DNA from: Pseudomonadota bacterium
GTDB taxonomy: Bacteria > Desulfobacterota > Desulfobulbia > Desulfobulbales > SURF-16
Assembly: GCA_018822545.1 (NCBI GenBank)
Contig: JAHJKA010000063.1
Location: 1 to 64,000 of the forward strand
DNA length: 64,000 nucleotides
Direction of reading: 5' to 3'
Shown: positions 62,699 through 64,000 of the stretch, piece by piece
Numbering within the stretch: the first letter of the stretch is position 1
Layout: each line of letters begins with the position of its first letter
Program-made: the position numbers and the translations under genes
Notes under the pieces: model-generated
Databases searched by the model: none
Seen by the model: the letters and a program-made list of their open reading frames with translations, nothing else
What the model was told of the DNA's origin: nothing

Positions 62699-64000
62699 AT
62701 GACAAGAAATATCATGAATAGACTAAATCATCATACAGCATTGTTACTGTTAATAATGGCGTTGTTGATGTCATCCTGTTCCTCCTATGACCAGAGGAAG
62801 GAGGCCCAGAGTTTTTTGGATAAGCACACGGCAGGGGCAGAATCAGCTGAATCCCAGTTGATGGATGAGATGCTCCAAGATTCAACAGAACTCCCTGTCA
62901 GGTTCCAAAAACCTACCTTTCTCATGACTGAATCTGGAAATTTTGCTGATCAAGAGGAATTTACAGTGCCTGTTGGTGCTGATATCTCTTCGAATCGCGG
63001 TCCTGTTACCCTGCGCGACATTTTAAAAAGATTGGCCGCCTTGAAAAGAATGAATGTGAGCTGGGCGGATGATGTTGATCAGATGGCCTTGGTTGATGTC
63101 GATATCCGCGCTGAGGATGATTTTTATATTGCTATTGAGAATATTTTACGCCAGCTCGATTATCTTTACGAGATTAAAGGAAATTCTATAGTTGTGCGCT
63201 ATCGGGATACAAAAACATTTCAGATAGCGATGCCCTTTATCACGCCTGAATTTTCCACCGGTGTTGGTGGGGATGTTTTAGGTGGCAGTGGTTCCAAACA
63301 ACAGATGAAGGGGTTGATCGAGTTAAAAAATAGTTCCCAGGACGATAGTTTTGATATCTGGGCCAATATCGAAAAGAATCTTAATGAGATTCTCAAGGTA
63401 TATAGTGAAACCCAAGTTGAAGCCACTTTTGACACGGCAATTGAGGACAAAACTTCTACGGAGACCACTGATACCAAGGCTGTTGCTGGAAAAACTGAAA
63501 ACGCCAAAATGGTGAGAACCAGAAACCAAGGTGCCCTCGGTTATTACATGATTGACAAGCCTGTTGGTGTTATTACCGTCACAGCACCTAGGTCTTTATT
63601 GTCAAAAATTGAAAATTACATAGAGCAACTTAAGAAGGTTGTCTACCAACAGGTATCTATTGAAGCAAAAATTGTTGAAGTTACTCTAAGCGGAGATACG
63701 ACAACAGGTATTGATTGGAACAGTCTGCTGAGCAGCAAGTCCTTGTCGGGATTTATTGATTTTCAAAAATTGAACCCTTTCTATGCCGATTTCAGTACTA
63801 ACCCCACAACCCATCGCACCCAGAATCAATTTCTTGAACTTTCTACCACGAATTTTGCTGTTATTCTTGATGCCATGAAAGAACAGGGCCACGTCGAGGT
63901 ATTGGCAAATCCACGTATCAGTGTTATGAATGGTCAGCCAGCTTTAATCAGTGTAGGTACTGATACCAGATATGTGAGTTCCATCTCTGTTACTGTTTCG
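62699..64000 (+). CDS. MshL-type pilus secretin (3' partial)
   Basis: First 434 residues of an outer-membrane secretin, running off the window. The signal peptide ends in a lipobox-like LMSSC, which suggests a lipidated N-terminus. An STN domain (about 95-170), a low-complexity linker rich in Thr and Asp, an N-domain and the start of the secretin core with VEVLANPRISVMNGQPALIS follow. The sequence is closer to MshL/PilQ-like lipoprotein secretins than to full-length PilQ. The start may also be the ATG at 62714. With the AMIN/STN/TPR gene before it, it completes a split secretin. Confidence 0.9.
   Translation, partial: MTRNIMNRLNHHTALLLLIMALLMSSCSSYDQRKEAQSFLDKHTAGAESAESQLMDEMLQDSTELPVRFQKPTFLMTESGNFADQEEFTVPVGADISSNRGPVTLRDILKRLAALKRMNVSWADDVDQMALVDVDIRAEDDFYIAIENILRQLDYLYEIKGNSIVVRYRDTKTFQIAMPFITPEFSTGVGGDVLGGSGSKQQMKGLIELKNSSQDDSFDIWANIEKNLNEILKVYSETQVEATFDTAIEDKTSTETTDTKAVAGKTENAKMVRTRNQGALGYYMIDKPVGVITVTAPRSLLSKIENYIEQLKKVVYQQVSIEAKIVEVTLSGDTTTGIDWNSLLSSKSLSGFIDFQKLNPFYADFSTNPTTHRTQNQFLELSTTNFAVILDAMKEQGHVEVLANPRISVMNGQPALISVGTDTRYVSSISVTVS

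Noticed and set aside
60787..64000. A single pilQ gene broken by frameshift
   Set aside because: The first product ends after intact TPR repeats, and the second begins with its own start and a lipobox-type signal peptide, so these are two genes.

Overview
The window is a stretch of chromosome from a Gram-negative anaerobe, most likely a deltaproteobacterium of the Desulfobulbales type (Desulfobacterota). Reasons: a complete periplasmic nitrate reductase operon of the napF/D/A/G/H/B/C kind, a short anaerobic-type ThiC, a long UbiD-family decarboxylase, many two-component, PilZ and HDOD proteins, and several small conserved proteins of the sort seen in sulfate reducers. G+C looks close to half by eye and is lower at the right end. 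The lineage is an inference; no rRNA gene is present to confirm it. Both edges cut a gene: a hybrid histidine kinase on the left and a pilus secretin on the right.

Layout. 1-3.6 kb: signalling genes (hybrid kinase, receiver protein with a Cys module, PilZ). 3.6-12.9 kb: a TM2 membrane protein, a pseudouridine synthase/methyltransferase fusion, tRNA-Asn with promoter and terminator, a small lipoprotein, an HU/IHF protein, an RluB-like enzyme, a UbiD decarboxylase, a YcgR-like PilZ protein, YjbQ and a methyltransferase. 13.1-18.5 kb: a flavin disulfide oxidoreductase, a PhoR-like kinase, a DUF309 protein, a Nudix hydrolase and an AEC transporter. 18.5-24.1 kb: a four-gene minus-strand cluster of a divergent GspE/PulE-type ATPase, a MinD/FlhG-like ATPase and two tandem HDOD proteins. 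24.4-31.6 kb: the nap operon, including an extra ferredoxin-nitroreductase, with a well-matched sigma-54 promoter and inverted repeats before napD. 31.7-35.7 kb: a membrane diguanylate cyclase, a TauE/SafE exporter and a conserved unknown. 35.7-40.7 kb: HtpG, a receiver, ThiC (or its paralogue BzaF), a small membrane protein and a MagIII-like DNA glycosylase. 40.7-46.9 kb: a compact minus-strand run (unknown, Ca/Na antiporter, aldolase-dehydrogenase fusion, two unknowns, M24 peptidase, thioesterase). 47.1-54.3 kb: housekeeping genes dnaG, rpoD, dprA, topA. 54.3-57.3 kb: pyrC, pyrB, lepB on the minus strand. 57.8-64 kb: pilM-pilN-pilO-pilP, an AMIN/STN/TPR protein and an MshL-type lipoprotein secretin.

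How they work together. NapC should take electrons from the quinol pool, NapGH supply a second quinol route, and NapB pass electrons to NapA, giving periplasmic nitrate reduction to nitrite; NapD and NapF serve maturation. The PilMNOP/secretin genes form the alignment complex and outer-membrane pore of a type IV pilus. PilZ proteins and the GGDEF protein point to cyclic di-GMP control of surface behaviour. The least explained system is the PulE-like/MinD-like/HDOD cluster, which resembles a pilus or secretion motor recast as a regulatory module.
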